From Clostridiales bacterium (GTDB lineage Bacteria; Actinomycetota; Coriobacteriia; Anaerosomatales; SLCP01), in contig JAGXSG010000008.1 of the NCBI GenBank assembly GCA_018333995.1, positions 143,210-207,209 of the forward strand: a stretch of DNA of 64,000 bases. Direction: 5' to 3'. The notes under the pieces are model-generated. The model did no database searches and was not told where the DNA came from. It saw only the letters and a list, made by a program, of their open reading frames with translations. Of this stretch, positions 8,305 through 14,914 are shown piece by piece. The translations under genes and the position numbers were made by a program. Within the stretch, counting starts at the first letter, position 1; each line of letters opens with the position of its first letter.

Positions 8305-8348
8305 ATGACCGTACTCATCGGTCATAATGACCGTATAAAACGGTCATT
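8305..8348. promoter_or_regulatory. Two tandem palindromes, probable operator of the nucleotidyltransferase pair
   Basis: Four copies of the half-site ATGACCG(T) form two adjacent inverted repeats. The first is ATGACCG (8305-8311) with CGGTCAT (8319-8325). The second is AATGACCGT (8326-8334) with ACGGTCATT (8340-8348), which has perfect 9-bp arms and an AT-only 5-nt centre. The centre ATAAA and surrounding TATAAAA could overlap a -10 box. The array ends 13 bp before the start codon of the nucleotidyltransferase gene. This is the geometry of a cooperative autorepressor, as in toxin-antitoxin operons. Confidence 0.75.
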
Positions 8349-8361
8349 AATAAGGACTGCC

Positions 8362-8976
8362 ATGCTTGGGAATCGCGTAACCATCAGCGAAGCTCTCAGC
8401 GCCCTCGGTGCCCGGCTCGAAGCGATGGGCACGCCGGAGTTGGAGATCGTAGTCATCGGTGGAGCAGCACTGTCCGTGCTCGGATTCGTCGACCGCAGTA
8501 CACGTGATGTCGACGTGCTCGCGCTGGGCGTGCGCACACCGGATTCGGTGGCTCCCCTACTTATCAAGTCACACCCGCTCCCCGACGCGCTGCGCACAGC
8601 CGCCAAGGGCGTTCAACGTGATCTGGGCCTCCGCGAGGACTGGCTCAACGCCGGTCCGACCAATCTCCTGGACCACGGCCTCCCCGCCGGGTTCGCCGAG
8701 CGGCTCGTGGGTCGGCGCTTCGATACCCGGTTGCTGGTGCATTTCCCCGCACGTGAGGACCTGATCGCACTCAAAGTCTACGCGGCAGCTGGCACTGGGG
8801 TGGGCAGACACACTCAGGACCTGGTAGCGCTCGGTGCCACACCCACTGAGTTGCTCGCCGGCGCGAGATGGGCGCGTTCACAGGATCCCTCCACCGGCTT
8901 CAAATCCATGCTCCTTGCGCTGCTCAGATACTGCGACGCGCTCGCGGAAGCGGAGGTGTTCGACAGTGAACCCTAG
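8362..8976 (+). CDS. Nucleotidyltransferase-fold protein (DUF6036/AbiEii-like), putative toxin
   Basis: The 204-residue protein has the minimal nucleotidyltransferase core: the GG loop VVIGGAALSVLGF (33-34 Gly-Gly), a strand with two metal-binding Asp (RSTRDVDVLAL, D49 and D51), and a later LIALKVYAAAGTG..HTQDL segment. The last resembles the K..KDxxDL helix of the AbiEii/DUF6036 families, some members of which add nucleotides to tRNA as toxins. The start is ATG 8362 after AAGGA; an ATG further upstream at 8305 lies inside the palindromic operator and is unlikely. Its 3' end overlaps the next gene by 11 bp, so the pair is coupled. The enzymatic target is unknown; family membership is inferred from motifs only. 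Confidence 0.75.
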   Translation: MLGNRVTISEALSALGARLEAMGTPELEIVVIGGAALSVLGFVDRSTRDVDVLALGVRTPDSVAPLLIKSHPLPDALRTAAKGVQRDLGLREDWLNAGPTNLLDHGLPAGFAERLVGRRFDTRLLVHFPAREDLIALKVYAAAGTGVGRHTQDLVALGATPTELLAGARWARSQDPSTGFKSMLLALLRYCDALAEAEVFDSEP

Positions 8977-9982
8977 CGACCTTCGCGCGCTACTGCGGGA
9001 TTCGCTCACGGAGCTCGCATGGAGTCAGTGGACTGCGATCGGCGTCGCTGGATCGGGGGCGAGAGCGAGTACGTTGATCGACCCCGAGGCGCTGCTGGTA
9101 GCGAGCACGAGTATCGCCCGGTGGGATGCCCGCCTCTTCGACGAGGTCCTCGACTGGGTCTCGACGAACGGTACGCTTCTCGACGCCGCACGACTGCGTC
9201 GGCTGGCCGAGCGAGCGACTCCGGCGCAGCGGCGCGTCGTCCTCGCGATCCTTCGTTCAGCAGACCGCGAACGTGAGATCACACCTTTGCGACGAGTCGA
9301 AGATGCACTCGTCGCACGGGAGGAAGCCGAGACCTACGGGACGGAGCCGCTGTTCCACGCGAGCAGCGCCGGAACCGCGCAATGGACCTCGCTCGACGAT
9401 ACGTTCGCCGATCTCGGGTTTTCACGATCCAGCGCCCGCCCCAAGAGCATGTCGACATCACCGGACGGATCGTCGCCGGCGTGTCTGCGCTTTGCACTCA
9501 GGGGCCTCGTAGGAACCGGAGCGCGCGCCGAAGTACTGACGTATCTGCTGACCCATGAGTGGGCGCATGGCCGACTGATTGCCGAGTACGCGGCGTACAA
9601 CCAGTCGGTCGTTGCGGATTACCTGGGCTCACTTTTCGACGCCGCTCAGGTCGAGAAGCGCGTGCGCGGCAGACGTGTGGACTACCGCATCGTAGGCCTT
9701 CTTACAGACGCGCTGCCCGAGGCCCCCGAATCCGTGGCGTGGCACCGGGTGTGGCCCGCGCTCGTCGCGATCCTGGAGGCGCCGTCCGCCGATATCAGCG
9801 AGCAGGCGCAGTGGGTCCGGCTCGCTGACGTGCTCGATGCGCAGAGCGAGGCGCTCGCCGCAGAGGGATTCGAACTTGATCTGCCGAGTATGGACCGGTG
9901 GATGACGCTAGGCAGTATCCGGATCGAAGCCGGGGTACACCAGGTGGCCACACGCTGCCGCGAACTCGCCGGGCACCGATAG
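8966..9982 (+). CDS. Winged-helix partner of the nucleotidyltransferase, putative antitoxin/regulator
   Basis: The 338-residue protein starts at GTG 8966, overlapping the nucleotidyltransferase gene by 11 bp. The N-terminal 110 residues are helical, with WDARLFDEVLDWVSTNG and LAERATPAQRRVVLAIL. A winged-helix segment lies at about residues 183-235 (GARAEVLTYLLTHEWAHGRL, then SVVADYLGSLFDAAQ and a VEKRVRGRRVDYRI wing). The C-terminal 100 residues are again helical. There is no enzymatic motif. Coupling with the putative toxin, a DNA-binding domain and the tandem palindromes upstream suggest it is the repressor-antitoxin of a two-gene module, like AbiEi for AbiEii but not obviously homologous to it. 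That role is inference. Confidence 0.65.
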   Translation: MNPSDLRALLRDSLTELAWSQWTAIGVAGSGARASTLIDPEALLVASTSIARWDARLFDEVLDWVSTNGTLLDAARLRRLAERATPAQRRVVLAILRSADREREITPLRRVEDALVAREEAETYGTEPLFHASSAGTAQWTSLDDTFADLGFSRSSARPKSMSTSPDGSSPACLRFALRGLVGTGARAEVLTYLLTHEWAHGRLIAEYAAYNQSVVADYLGSLFDAAQVEKRVRGRRVDYRIVGLLTDALPEAPESVAWHRVWPALVAILEAPSADISEQAQWVRLADVLDAQSEALAAEGFELDLPSMDRWMTLGSIRIEAGVHQVATRCRELAGHR

Positions 9983-10014
9983 GGTTGTCGAGTCGGCAAG
10001 AGTGCACCGCTCAC

Positions 10015-10653
10015 TCAAGCGCAGCCAGCCTCCGCTGCAGCTGCTCGCGCGCCGTAATTCTTGCTTTCGATGGTCACGCGCTTTTGCCGTCCGACGAACG
10101 TGAAGCCCGCGCCAAGTTCGAGCATGAAGCACTCGACCTCGTCGAGGATCGCCCGTTCGAGCTGCGACTCGCTGTGCTGCAGCGGCAGGTCGAGGAAGTC
10201 GAGCACGTATGGATCGCTGCGCGTGTGTTTGGTCCACCCTTCATGCGCGCACAGCGCAAGGTAGAAGTCGCGTTTGGGCTGCTTAGAGATGGTGAGAAGC
10301 TCCGCGATGTTGGTCCAGGTCAATTTTGCCGCCAGTGGCGGCAAAATCTCCGGCTCGGGATACAGCTCAGCGAACTTCACCATTCGCGAAAGGTTTCGCC
10401 AGCCGAACCCGCGGCCGTAACGTTCAGTGAGTCGGGCCGCCAATCCCTTCAGTACATCCATGTCGTATCCCGTACGCCCATCGCCGAGCACGTCCTGGCG
10501 GACGCGCCTCCCGGCACTCCAGTAGAGCATTACCAGCTCCGTGTTGGCCGCCGAAGCAGCGCGGGCCCGTGCCCGCTCGATCAGTTCCGTGACGTCGCCC
10601 AACAATGCGTCGCTAACGACGTCGGGACTCGGGTCGGCACCTCTGCCCGTCAT
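10015..10653 (-). pseudogene. DUF1016 (YhcG-type PDDEXK nuclease) gene, internally deleted and truncated
   Basis: The start ATG 10653 follows AGGGGG. The N-terminal part matches DUF1016 well (ELVMLYWSAGRRVRQDVLG, LAARLTERYGRGFGWRNLSR, KFAELYPEPEI, LTWTNIAELL, KRDFYLALCAHEGWT). After EGWT the sequence jumps straight to SDPYVLDFLDLPLQHSES and so lacks about 40-50 residues that normally intervene. It ends shortly after FTFVGRQKRVTIE, with an unrelated Ala-rich tail. The PDDEXK catalytic region (DFYLDLLFYH..IELK in family members) is missing. The reading frame is still open, but the nuclease cannot be active. Family comparison is from memory. Confidence 0.8.
10323..10347. repeat. GCC-ACT-GGC palindrome, copy inside the DUF1016 remnant
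   Basis: Perfect 11-bp arms ATTTTGCCGCC / GGCGGCAAAAT around AGT. On the minus strand it encodes the ILPPLAAKL stretch of the DUF1016 remnant. Confidence 0.85.
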
Positions 10654-10777
10654 AGAGCGCCCCCTGTCTCGGGGTGACGCGGAATGCGCCTGGGCCGAGA
10701 GTGCAGGCGAGGGCTTACCGGTCTCTGTGCGAAGTCTTACCGCCGAACGAAAGTGGCTCCGCATTCGATCCTGAGAG

Positions 10778-10802
10778 ATTTGGCCGCCACTGGCGGCCAA
10801 AT
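10778..10802. repeat. GCC-ACT-GGC palindrome, intergenic copy 1
   Basis: Perfect 11-bp arms ATTTGGCCGCC / GGCGGCCAAAT around ACT, about 125 bp upstream of the DUF1016 start. Same length and core as the copy inside the gene. Confidence 0.85.
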
Positions 10803-10843
10803 GTTGGCCCGGTGTCCGGCACTGCATGTGGGGGCCGCAGGAT

Positions 10844-10866
10844 ATTCTCGCCACTGGCGAAAGAAT
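10844..10866. repeat. GCC-ACT-GGC palindrome, intergenic copy 2 (imperfect)
   Basis: ATTCTCGCC / GGCGAAAGAAT around ACT. The right arm has two extra A residues. It lies just beyond the stop codon of the RelE-like gene. Confidence 0.65.
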
Positions 10867-10884
10867 GTCCAGGTCGGAACCCAT

Positions 10885-11154
10885 TCACCGCGCGCGGTAC
10901 ACGTCCACGCGGTGCTCGATACGGACGGCGCGGACGGCGCGCTCAGCTTCGTCTACACGGTAGATCGCGCGGTACGGGCCGCGCCGGGCATTCAGGTAGC
11001 CTTCGAGATCGAACATCAGCGGCTTGCCCACCCTTGCCGGGTTCTCCAGCAGCAGCCCCGTCATGAACTCGACCATCGCCGCGGCGGCGGCTTCGGGAAG
11101 TCTGCGTAGCGTGCGCTCGGCCGATGAGGCGACCAGCAGCCTGTACGCCTCCAT
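10885..11154 (-). CDS. RelE/ParE-superfamily toxin
   Basis: The 89-residue basic protein has the RelE fold pattern: helix (SSAERTLRRLPEAAAAAMVEFM), then strands KPLMFDLEGYLNARRGPYRAIYRVDEAERAVRAVRIEHRVDVYR. The RRGPYRAIYRVD and IEHRVDVYR motifs are the conserved C-terminal core of RelE-type ribosome-dependent ribonucleases, with the usual Arg and Tyr. The ATG start lies 3 nt after the stop of the antitoxin remnant on the same strand. The gene is intact, whereas its antitoxin is interrupted, so the toxin is either silent, weakened or neutralised by a truncated antitoxin. Confidence 0.85.
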   Translation of the reverse strand: MEAYRLLVASSAERTLRRLPEAAAAAMVEFMTGLLLENPARVGKPLMFDLEGYLNARRGPYRAIYRVDEAERAVRAVRIEHRVDVYRAR

Positions 11155-11157
11155 CGG

Positions 11158-11469
11158 CTACTCCGAATCGAGGTACTTCGCCCGCAGCTCGGCAGCGCTC
11201 ACGTACTGGCCGCGGTTGATCTCGCGCTCTGCGGAACGGATCTCTTCGAGAGCTCCGGGCGCCGAGAGGATCTCTAGCGTCTCCTCAAGGCTTGCGAGGT
11301 CCTGCACGCTCATGATGACTGCCGCGGGACGCCCGTGCCGGGTGATAACGACACGCTCGTGCTGTCACTCGACGAGATCGACGATCTCCGAGAGGTGAGC
11401 TTTGACGTCGGCAAGTGAACGTGTGGCCGCGAGGGGCGAAACGCGATTCAGCGCCGCGACGGACTTCAC
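11158..11469 (-). pseudogene. YefM/Phd-type antitoxin gene interrupted by a TGA codon
   Basis: Reading the minus strand from GTG 11469 gives a typical antitoxin start (LNRVSPLAATRSLADVKAHL, SEIVDLVE), then a TGA at 11367-11365. It continues in the same frame as QHERVVITRHGRPAAVIMSV, QDLASLEETLEILSAPGALE and so on to TAG at 11160-11158. Relatives have an Arg at the TGA position, so one CGA-to-TGA change explains the break. The C-terminal, toxin-binding part has its own in-frame ATG (IM-SVQDL) and could still be made, without the DNA-binding N-terminus. There is no clear ribosome site before that ATG. Confidence 0.85.
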
Positions 11470-11582
11470 CACCCGATTCACCCATGGCTTTTCCCCGGGC
11501 AGCAAGTGCCTCCCAGGCAAGCACAAGATCCCTCGGCCGATCTTGATGCAGCACCTCGAGTATCTGCGCCGCCTGCCCTCTG

Positions 11583-12257
11583 CTACTCGAAGTGCGATGC
11601 GTCCGGGACGGCCTCGGCGGCCTTGGCGAACAGCTGGATGTCGATGTGGCAGTACCCGCCTGGATTCTTGTCGAGATAGTCCTGGTGGTACTCTTCCGCC
11701 GATACGTAGGCGCCCAGCGGCTCGACCTCGACGACGACAGGCTCCGCGAACTGTTCCTGGAGTTTCGCGACCGAGCGCTCGATGAACGGAAGGTCGGCGG
11801 GGTCGCTGTAGTAGACGCCGGTGCGGTACTGCGTACCGACATCGTTGCCCTGCCGGTTGAGCGAGGTCGGGTCGATGGCCTCGAAGAAGATTTCGAGCAG
11901 GAACGGCAGCGGTGCGAAGGACGGGTCGTAGTCCACGCGCACGGTCTCCGCATATCCGGTCCGGCCGGTAACGACATCGCGGTACGTGGGCGAGTCGGTC
12001 GTGCCGTTGGCGTACCCGGCCTCAGTCGAGCTCACGCCACGCACCGAGGCCATGAGCTTCTCGACACCCCAGAAACACCCTCCGGCGAGATAGATCGTGG
12101 CCATGTCGTCTCCTTCAGTGATGGCGGGCGAAGCGGTCGTATCCGGGTCGGGACGCGAGGTGTTTTCTGTAGCAGCAGGCGCACAGCCGAGGAGCGTTGC
12201 GGGAAGTAGCACTGCGGCCAACAGTAGGTATGTGACCGAGAGAGGCCTGAGACTCAC
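11583..12257 (-). CDS. msrA: Peptide methionine sulfoxide reductase A, probably a lipoprotein
   Basis: The catalytic motif GGCFWGVEK, with downstream GYANG, NDVGTQYRTGVYY and EEYHQDYLDKNP, makes this a clear MsrA, which reduces methionine-S-sulfoxide in proteins. Two starts are possible. GTG 12257 gives 224 residues with a lipoprotein signal (LLLAAVLLPATLLGC) and a Thr/Pro-rich linker, placing the enzyme outside the membrane. ATG 12104 gives a 173-residue cytoplasmic form and has an excellent AAGGAG site 5 nt upstream, inside the linker codons. I give the longer form because the signal peptide and lipobox are convincing. It is the last gene before the right repeat. Confidence 0.88.
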   Translation of the reverse strand: MSLRPLSVTYLLLAAVLLPATLLGCAPAATENTSRPDPDTTASPAITEGDDMATIYLAGGCFWGVEKLMASVRGVSSTEAGYANGTTDSPTYRDVVTGRTGYAETVRVDYDPSFAPLPFLLEIFFEAIDPTSLNRQGNDVGTQYRTGVYYSDPADLPFIERSVAKLQEQFAEPVVVEVEPLGAYVSAEEYHQDYLDKNPGGYCHIDIQLFAKAAEAVPDASHFE

Positions 12258-12327
12258 GAGGACTCGATTCCGAGGGGGAAAGGATGGCGCCACCGTCCTC
12301 GGAGCAAACGCTGTGCTAGATAACAGT

Positions 12328-12440
12328 GTCTGCGCTTGTCGCGGACGCTCTCGCCTGTGGGGCACGTCAGGTCGCCGACGTCGAGGCTGCCCTCGCTGCG
12401 GCGGCTGAGATCAGTCGAGCGGCTGGAAGCGGCGCATGAG
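12328..12440. repeat. Right 113-bp direct repeat (3' end of btuD joined to DUF1284 gene)
   Basis: This is the partner of 7254-7366 (108/113 identical). It carries 37 codons of a btuD tail with no gene body, read toward the DUF1284 gene, whose last ten codons it contains in antisense. Confidence 0.95.
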
Positions 12441-12836
12441 ATCGATCATCGGGCCGCAGTCGGCTTCCGAAGGGCAGCCGGCGCATGCGAGTGAGCGCCA
12501 CTGTTTGAGGATACGCTGCGCCGCCAGGGTGGTCGCTCCGTACTCGAAGGCGTCTCCCGGGCGCATTTCCAGGAGCTCAAGTGCGAGCGCGTCGAGTACC
12601 CTGACCACCGCCTCGCCCTCACCCTCGACAGTGCCCACGCAGATGCCGTCCACGAGAGCGGGACAACGCGCGCAGAGGTCGTCCGGACCAGCCACGACCG
12701 TCCCTGGGCTCTCCGTGAGCCGCTCGAGGACGCCGATCACGTTGCGGGCGAACTCCGCCGAGTGGCCCTTGCCGTGCATGAACTGTAAGCAGATGAGGTG
12801 GTGTCCCCTGAGTCGCGGACCGGACTCGACGCTCAC
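12411..12836 (-). CDS. DUF1284 family protein
   Basis: The protein has 141 residues from GTG 12836 (VSVESGPRLRGHHLICLQFM). The N-terminal LRGHHLICLQFMHGKGHS and the two Cys clusters, LCARCPALVDGIC and CAGCPSEADC, are the DUF1284 pattern and suggest a bound Fe-S cluster or zinc; function is not established. Longer in-frame starts exist, but the family begins at about RLRGHH. The gene is convergent with the btuD tail. Its last ten codons lie inside the right repeat, so the coding region was preserved when the island entered. Confidence 0.8.
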   Translation of the reverse strand: MSVESGPRLRGHHLICLQFMHGKGHSAEFARNVIGVLERLTESPGTVVAGPDDLCARCPALVDGICVGTVEGEGEAVVRVLDALALELLEMRPGDAFEYGATTLAAQRILKQWRSLACAGCPSEADCGPMIDLMRRFQPLD

Positions 12837-13110
12837 GGCAGTCAACTCACGGGTATCCACGGTGGAGGCGGGTTGTACTCTGGTCCCATGACCGGCGCTG
12901 GCTTCAAGTTCGAGAAGGTTTGCACGACCGCGACCTGTACCGATGCCAACATGAGTGAGCTGATCGCTATGAGTAGTGCGAATCGCTGCAGTATAGAAGG
13001 TGCGCACACGGCTCAGCTCTCACTCGGCCAGATGACAAGTTGCCCGTTGCAACAACCGTACCATATGCGAAGTTCTGCAGCCTTCACGCACCCGCGCTGT
13101 TCCGCGCGCG

Positions 13111-14823
13111 TTACTCCTCGGCCGGGAGCGCCTCGCCGGCGCGCTTCAGAGCCTCTCGGGCAAATTGTTCCGCATCATCCATCGCATCGAAGACCTCGTC
13201 GAAGTTGTGGAACCCCATCGAGTTCTCTGACACGATGAGGTTCTCCCAGAGGACGTGGGCTTGCTGGTGTGCCTCGATGGCCGCTTCGTGCGCCGTCGTG
13301 TCAACGGTGCGACCGGCGTCAGTGGCTTCGCGCAGCGCGCCGAGCCGGGTGACCGAGAGCGCGAGCAACTCTTGAACGATCTTCTGGCGTTCATAGACCG
13401 CCCGCTGTCCGGCGATTGCGTCGGCGATCCGGTTTCCGTGACACGTTTCGCACGGCCCCGTCCCGATGACCGCGGCCAATCCGGTCGCTTGCGCGAATGC
13501 GCCGTACACGGCGGTGTCGTGGTACTTATAAGGGCTCGTCATCCAGTGGCTCCTGACCCACTCACCCGTCACGGAGCGCACGCGGGGCATGTGGCATGAG
13601 ACGCAGGTGGCGCCCGCGTTGTAGTGGACGCTGTTCCAAGCGAGCTCGACTTCGGGATGCTGGCTCTTGATGAGCGGCGCGCCGATTATCGCGTGCGTCC
13701 AGTCTTGCGCGTAGCCGAAGGTGCGCGAGTAGTGCTCGTGCAGATCACCGGCTTTCGCCCAACCGTAGTGGTCACGTACCACGCCGTCTATTGCGCTCCT
13801 GCCGCACGTGTACTCGACGTGGCACTGGGCACACAGCAGAGTCTCGAGGTCTTTTCGCGAAGCGGAGGCGACGTCGTTCACTATGTCAGGGGCGTAGGGG
13901 TTGACGCCGCCGCGGCCGTCGACACCGCCCGAGGCTATCGCGTCGGCCATAGCGGGCCGGATGAGGCGGAGCTCAGACGAGTGTGGATCGTGGCAGTGGT
14001 TGCAGCCGATGCCGTACGGCATGGTGTCTTTGGTGGTCGCGATAGTAGCCGCCCACAGCATGTCTCTGTGCTCGGCGGGGTCCTCACTTGCTGATGGCCG
14101 CGAAGTGTACACGCGTCCGTCGGGAAACACGGCGGTCGCACTCACCTCGTAGCTCTCGAAGTCGGTTGACAGGCTCACGACGGTGCCTGCCGGTATGTCG
14201 ACGGTCCGTGCAGGCGTGCCGTCACCTGCCGTGTGCGTGAGCTTGATGGAGGTGTCCGCGGGCACGGTGAGAGGTGTACCCGTGTGCCACGCCCACGCGA
14301 CCTTGGTCGATTTGCACTGGAGGCACGTCTCGAACTTGGCGCGCAACGTCTCGTAGTGCTCTTCGAGCATCCACACGTGCGCGCCTTCCTCACGGTAGTC
14401 GCGTACGAAGCCGTGCCCGGCCACTATGGTGTTGTACTCGGGAAACTCCTCGACCTTGTGGATCGGCGGCACTCGCTGCGAACCGCCAAACGGTCCTACC
14501 TTCAGGTTGTCATCGTACAGATGCATCCCGGCGATGGATGAATGACACTCCGCGCAAGCGTCGACGCGCCAGTCGATAACCGCGCGCACCCCCTCGGGGT
14601 CGGCTGCGTGGGCCTCGGCGTCCTCGTGGCACGTCGCGCATCCCGAAGCCGCATGGGGTCCCGCGGCGTACGCATCCACGTTATCGGCGTGACACTCACC
14701 GCATGCGGCGCGCGCGTCAGTCACAGCGACCGGCTCGTAGACCGCCTTTCCACACCCCGACATCGCTGCGGTCACGGAAATCGTGGCAGCGAGCATGACG
14801 GCTACTCGAAGCGGTCCTCTCAT
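13111..14823 (-). CDS. Octahaem cytochrome c nitrite reductase-like lipoprotein
   Basis: The 570-residue product starts at ATG 14823, 8 nt after GGGAGGA, and has a lipoprotein signal (lipobox MSGC, Cys24). There are eight haem c motifs at about residues 41 (CGECH), 62 (CATCH), 90 (CAECH), 167 (CLQCK), 274 (CNHCH), 331 (CAQCH), 407 (CVSCH) and 458 (CETCH). A single CxxCK as the fourth motif, with three haems before it and four after, is the layout of octahaem nitrite reductases. Their last five haems match NrfA, and the Lys-ligated haem 4 reduces nitrite. CAQCHVEY matches the NrfA CQxCHVxYY region. It is expected on the outer face of the membrane. No nrfH-type quinol dehydrogenase gene is adjacent. 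A role on hydroxylamine or another substrate is possible. Confidence 0.88.
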   Translation of the reverse strand: MRGPLRVAVMLAATISVTAAMSGCGKAVYEPVAVTDARAACGECHADNVDAYAAGPHAASGCATCHEDAEAHAADPEGVRAVIDWRVDACAECHSSIAGMHLYDDNLKVGPFGGSQRVPPIHKVEEFPEYNTIVAGHGFVRDYREEGAHVWMLEEHYETLRAKFETCLQCKSTKVAWAWHTGTPLTVPADTSIKLTHTAGDGTPARTVDIPAGTVVSLSTDFESYEVSATAVFPDGRVYTSRPSASEDPAEHRDMLWAATIATTKDTMPYGIGCNHCHDPHSSELRLIRPAMADAIASGGVDGRGGVNPYAPDIVNDVASASRKDLETLLCAQCHVEYTCGRSAIDGVVRDHYGWAKAGDLHEHYSRTFGYAQDWTHAIIGAPLIKSQHPEVELAWNSVHYNAGATCVSCHMPRVRSVTGEWVRSHWMTSPYKYHDTAVYGAFAQATGLAAVIGTGPCETCHGNRIADAIAGQRAVYERQKIVQELLALSVTRLGALREATDAGRTVDTTAHEAAIEAHQQAHVLWENLIVSENSMGFHNFDEVFDAMDDAEQFAREALKRAGEALPAEE

Positions 14824-14914
14824 CGATCTGGTCCTCCCTCGCGGCCGGATTCCATGCAAGGCCGTAGATACTCGTGAGCGCAGGAGAATACGGCATCCGC
14901 TGCCAGCCGCCGGT

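Larger units (their letters stand above)
7254..12440. other. Repeat-flanked accessory island (toxin-antitoxin cargo)
   Basis: A 4,961-bp segment sits between two 113-bp direct repeats. The left repeat completes btuD and the right repeat completes the convergent DUF1284 gene. With a single repeat copy the two genes would simply overlap tail to tail by 29 bp, which is presumably the empty site. Cargo, left to right: VapBC, a nucleotidyltransferase/winged-helix pair, a decayed DUF1016 gene, a RelE/YefM-type pair with a broken antitoxin, and msrA. No integrase, transposase or recombinase is present, so the route of entry (site-specific integration, or homologous recombination with a relative) is open. 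Confidence 0.75.

Noticed and set aside
10778..10866. Palindromes as a CRISPR array
   Set aside because: There are only two intergenic copies of unequal sequence with one irregular spacer and no cas genes; they fit short palindromic elements.
11470..11582. Peptide-like minus-strand stretch (QILEVLHQDRPRDLVLAWEA) between the antitoxin remnant and msrA
   Set aside because: It reads in a frame that runs antisense to or through neighbouring genes and matches no family I recognise. It may be a fragment, but I cannot support it as a gene.
7254..12440. Insertion sequence or composite transposon
   Set aside because: No transposase or terminal inverted repeats are present, and the flanking repeats are direct copies of chromosomal gene ends.
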